Assembly (NCBI RefSeq): GCF_020907275.1
Contig: NZ_JAJJWI010000006.1
Location: forward strand, 62,001 to 126,000
DNA: 64,000 bases
Reading direction: 5' to 3'
DNA from: Pontibacter silvestris
GTDB lineage: Bacteria; Bacteroidota; Bacteroidia; Cytophagales; Hymenobacteraceae
The notes beneath the pieces were generated by a model, which worked only from the letters and a program-made list of their open reading frames with translations, was not told the DNA's origin and made no database searches. The stretch's first letter is position 1. Each line of letters begins with the position of its first letter. The position numbers were made by a program, and so were the translations under genes. Below are positions 61,343 to 64,000 of this stretch, in pieces.

Positions 61343-64000
61343 ATGGCAAAGAACACTTACAGAAACGAAACGCTTAATGCAGGGCGCAGGAACGAAGTAC
61401 GGGGACGCAATGAGCCACGTAAGGGTAATGTGCCAATAGGGGAGAAGCAAAAGCAGCAGAAAGCTAAGAAGTCTTTCAACTTTAAGCTGCCGGAGCTTAA
61501 AATGCCGAGCTTTAGAATAGGCTTTTTACAGGACAGGCGCTTTAAGCTGGCTGTTGGTTTCACTTTTCTTCTTTTTTCTTTTTTCCTGACAATTGCTTTT
61601 GTATCTTATCTATTCACGGGCAATGCCGACCAAAGTGTGGTTGAGTCGGTGAACAGCTCTGTTCTAAAAGAGTCGGGGCAGGAAGCGGAAAACTGGCTAG
61701 GTTTATCAGGAGCCTGGCTGTCGCACCTATTTATTTATGAATGGGTGGGCATTGGCGCTTTCTTTTTTATTCCTATCTTATTTTTTGCCGGGGCCCGCAT
61801 AGTGTTTAAGCGGTTAAATATTTCTGTGTCGTATGTACTGGGGCTTTGCAGCTTTAGCATGCTGTGGCTTTGCCTTACAATGGGATATGTAGTGCTGGCA
61901 ACCGATACAGTGGACAAGCTTGGCTTTCTGGGAGGAGGAATAGGTATAGAGGCTGCTATCTGGTTAAGTAGCCTGGTTGGCTGGGGAACTTGGTTACTGC
62001 TGGGCTTCCTGTTGACTATCTTCCTGGTGTTCTTCTTTAATATAACGAGCCTGAACTGGAGTAAGCCAACTTTAGCAGTGGCTGGTGCCGATGTAGATGT
62101 AGAGCATTCTCATGCTTCTTCCCTGGGAGACGTGCTTAACTCTTCTGCCCGTGGTATCAACCATACGGCTGATCCTACCGCTTCTTTGGAAGACGATGAA
62201 GAGTATGAAGAAGATGTTGAGGATACAGAAGAGCAGGAGGAAGATGACGAAGAGGAAATCAGCCGGGCTTTAGAGATGGAGCTACGTTCGCTGAAGCAAG
62301 AGCCTGTGAAGCCAGAACCTCCAAAACCAGAGCCTCCTCAGTCTAAAGTTCCTTCGCTGGAACTGGACATCGATTTAGGAGATGATGTGGTGCTGGAGGA
62401 TGAAGCCGAGGAAGAGGAGAACTCAGAGGATAAGGTACTTGAGGAGGACGAAAGCATGGCCTTACAGATAGAGGAAACTCCGGAAGAGGAACATGCCATA
62501 GCTGGTGAAAACTATGACCCTACGCTTGATCTGGCTCGCTACCAGTACCCACACATTGAACTGCTGGAAGACTATGGCAGCAGTAAAATACAGGTAAGCA
62601 AAGAGGAGCTGGAGGCCAACAAAGACAAGATTGTAGAAACACTGGGTAATTACAACATTAGTATTGCCAGTATTAAAGCTACGATTGGCCCAACAGTTAC
62701 ACTTTATGAAATTGTGCCGGATGCCGGGGTGCGGATTTCTAAGATCAAGAACCTTGAAGATGATATTGCCCTGAGTTTGGCAGCGCTTGGTATTCGTATT
62801 ATTGCGCCTATTCCGGGTAAGGGAACTATCGGTATTGAGGTGCCAAATACTAAGAAAGAGATGGTTTCTATTAAGTCTATCCTTTCTACAGAGAAGTTCA
62901 TGAGGAGTGAAATGGATTTGCCAATCGCTTTTGGTAAAACCATCACCAACGAGGTATTTATTACAGACCTTGCCAAAATGCCGCACTTGCTTATGGCCGG
63001 TGCTACTGGTCAGGGTAAGTCAGTTGGCCTGAACACAATTCTTACCTCATTGCTGTATAAGCGACATCCATCGCAGCTGAAATTTGTGCTGGTAGACCCT
63101 AAGAAGGTAGAACTCTCGCTATTCAATAAAATAGAGCGGCACTTCCTGGCTAAGCTTCCGGATAGTGAGGAAGCCATCATCACGGATACAAAAAAGGTGG
63201 TGAACACGCTGAATTCGCTTTGTATGGAGATGGACATGCGTTACGACCTGCTGAAAGATGCTGGCTGTCGTAACCTGAAAGAGTATAACCGGAAGTTTGT
63301 GGAGCGTAAGCTGAATCCGAAAAAAGGGCACCGGTTTATGCCGTACATTGTGCTGGTCATAGACGAGTTGGCCGACCTGATGATGACTGCCGGAAAAGAG
63401 GTGGAAACACCGATTGCCCGTCTGGCGCAGCTGGCTCGTGCCATTGGTATTCACCTGGTAGTGGCTACGCAGCGTCCGTCTGTAAATGTTATTACAGGTA
63501 TTATTAAAGCTAACTTCCCGGCACGTATTTCGTTTAAAGTTACCTCTAAAATAGACTCGCGTACTATTCTGGATACAGGTGGAGCGGATCAGCTGATCGG
63601 ACAGGGTGATATGCTCTTCTCCATCGGTTCTGATATGATTCGTATACAGTGTGCCTTTGTGGATACACCTGAAGTAGATCGCATCTGCGATTACATAGGG
63701 GAACAACAGGGGTATAACGATGCATACCTATTGCCAGAGTTTGTAGGTGATGAAGGAGGAAATGAGAAAGCCGACTTTGATCCTAGCTCACGCGATCCGT
63801 TGTTTGAAGAAGCTGCCCGTATAATTGTACAGCACCAGCAGGGTAGCACCTCGCTGTTGCAGCGTCGACTGAAACTAGGCTATAACCGTGCGGGCCGACT
63901 GATTGACCAGTTAGAGTCTGCAGGCGTGGTTGGTGCGTTTGAAGGAAGTAAAGCAAGAGAAGTTTTAATTCCGGATGAGTACAGTTTGGAACAGTTATTG
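61343..64000 (+). CDS. ftsK: DNA translocase FtsK (cut by the window end)
   Basis: 886 codons are visible from ATG 61343 and run to the last base without a stop. FtsK pumps DNA at the division septum and activates XerD at dif. A basic N-terminal region (KNTYRNETLNAGRRNEVRGR) precedes four membrane helices (about residues 70-240), an acidic linker rich in Glu/Asp (about 285-385), and the motor: KISKIKNLEDDIALSL-type alpha domain, Walker A in HLLMAGATGQGKSVGLNTIL near 550, Walker B in YIVLVIDELADLMMT near 672, and the gamma winged helix (STSLLQRRLKLGYNRAGRLI, near 835) that reads orienting sequences. The visible end lies close to the family's usual C-terminus. Confidence 0.95.
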   Translation, partial: MAKNTYRNETLNAGRRNEVRGRNEPRKGNVPIGEKQKQQKAKKSFNFKLPELKMPSFRIGFLQDRRFKLAVGFTFLLFSFFLTIAFVSYLFTGNADQSVVESVNSSVLKESGQEAENWLGLSGAWLSHLFIYEWVGIGAFFFIPILFFAGARIVFKRLNISVSYVLGLCSFSMLWLCLTMGYVVLATDTVDKLGFLGGGIGIEAAIWLSSLVGWGTWLLLGFLLTIFLVFFFNITSLNWSKPTLAVAGADVDVEHSHASSLGDVLNSSARGINHTADPTASLEDDEEYEEDVEDTEEQEEDDEEEISRALEMELRSLKQEPVKPEPPKPEPPQSKVPSLELDIDLGDDVVLEDEAEEEENSEDKVLEEDESMALQIEETPEEEHAIAGENYDPTLDLARYQYPHIELLEDYGSSKIQVSKEELEANKDKIVETLGNYNISIASIKATIGPTVTLYEIVPDAGVRISKIKNLEDDIALSLAALGIRIIAPIPGKGTIGIEVPNTKKEMVSIKSILSTEKFMRSEMDLPIAFGKTITNEVFITDLAKMPHLLMAGATGQGKSVGLNTILTSLLYKRHPSQLKFVLVDPKKVELSLFNKIERHFLAKLPDSEEAIITDTKKVVNTLNSLCMEMDMRYDLLKDAGCRNLKEYNRKFVERKLNPKKGHRFMPYIVLVIDELADLMMTAGKEVETPIARLAQLARAIGIHLVVATQRPSVNVITGIIKANFPARISFKVTSKIDSRTILDTGGADQLIGQGDMLFSIGSDMIRIQCAFVDTPEVDRICDYIGEQQGYNDAYLLPEFVGDEGGNEKADFDPSSRDPLFEEAARIIVQHQQGSTSLLQRRLKLGYNRAGRLIDQLESAGVVGAFEGSKAREVLIPDEYSLEQLL

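Noticed and set aside
62462..62986. Open minus-strand frame of 174 codons, and similar ones up to 63706
   Set aside because: They lie antisense to the motor domain of ftsK, whose plus-strand motifs are clear. The residue composition (Asn/Thr/His/Cys-rich) is that of a shadow frame.

Overview
The window looks like chromosomal DNA of a Bacteroidota bacterium, most likely order Cytophagales near Hymenobacteraceae (Pontibacter-like). This is inferred from three things: lineage-typical genes (IPExxxVDY protein beside pyruvate kinase, a tgt-LptF/G pair, a propeller-type hybrid histidine kinase, a small basic MARSQNTF-type protein); Bacteroidota promoters of the form TTTG-N19-TAnnTTTG (clearest before rpsT); and the lack of Shine-Dalgarno sequences. 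Most of the window is ordinary housekeeping DNA with many strong hairpin terminators. I see no CRISPR array, prophage, restriction or defence island, secretion locus or biosynthetic cluster, and no convincing new multi-gene system.

Layout. 1-8.4 kb: lytic transglycosylase, Tat-exported Dabb protein, PhzF isomerase, DUF885 peptidase-like lipoprotein, nitroreductase, Dps, M14 carboxypeptidase and two small proteins. 8.5-16.8 kb: metG, a large hybrid two-component sensor with 14 propeller motifs and two receivers, and an MFS transporter. 16.9-19.6 kb: pth, rplY, prs and tRNA-Gln(TTG), all on the minus strand. 19.7-20.7 kb: a decayed stretch with the 3' remains of a purL gene. 21.2-23.1 kb: atpD-atpC. 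23.26-24.05 kb: a complete IS1-family element with an 8-bp target duplication and a frameshifted transposase. 24.1-27.8 kb: a trans-sulfuration enzyme and a pglC-pglD-pglE-like amino-sugar operon. 28-36 kb: ispE, EamA transporter, LptF/G permease, tgt, glycosyltransferase, ECF sigma factor, rsmG and a YheT-type hydrolase. 36.4-41.7 kb: rpsT, a broken lipoprotein gene, pyk with its IPExxxVDY partner, then acpP-fabF-rnc. 42-50.6 kb: nadE, lgt, propeller lipoprotein-like protein, large metalloprotease, VOC protein, esterase, cdd. 50.7-56.9 kb: a frameshifted saccharopine dehydrogenase-family gene, trmN6-like methylase, rnhA, marC-like gene, class V aminotransferase, aroQ, xerD. 57-64 kb: CPBP protease, Tat-exported dipeptidase, a small charged protein with a long leader, pyrD, and ftsK, which runs off the right edge.

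Functional groupings: translation and RNA (metG, pth, rplY, rpsT, tgt, rsmG, rnc, trmN6, tRNA-Gln), energy and central metabolism (atpDC, pyk, prs, nadE, pyrD, aroQ, cdd), lipid and envelope (acpP, fabF, lgt, LptF/G, ispE, pgl module), and chromosome segregation (xerD, ftsK). The points most worth a second look are the purL relic beside tRNA-Gln, the exact IS1 insertion, two single-base frameshifts, two interleaved inverted repeats after the hybrid kinase gene, and a long leader with two copies of a short module before the small basic protein gene.
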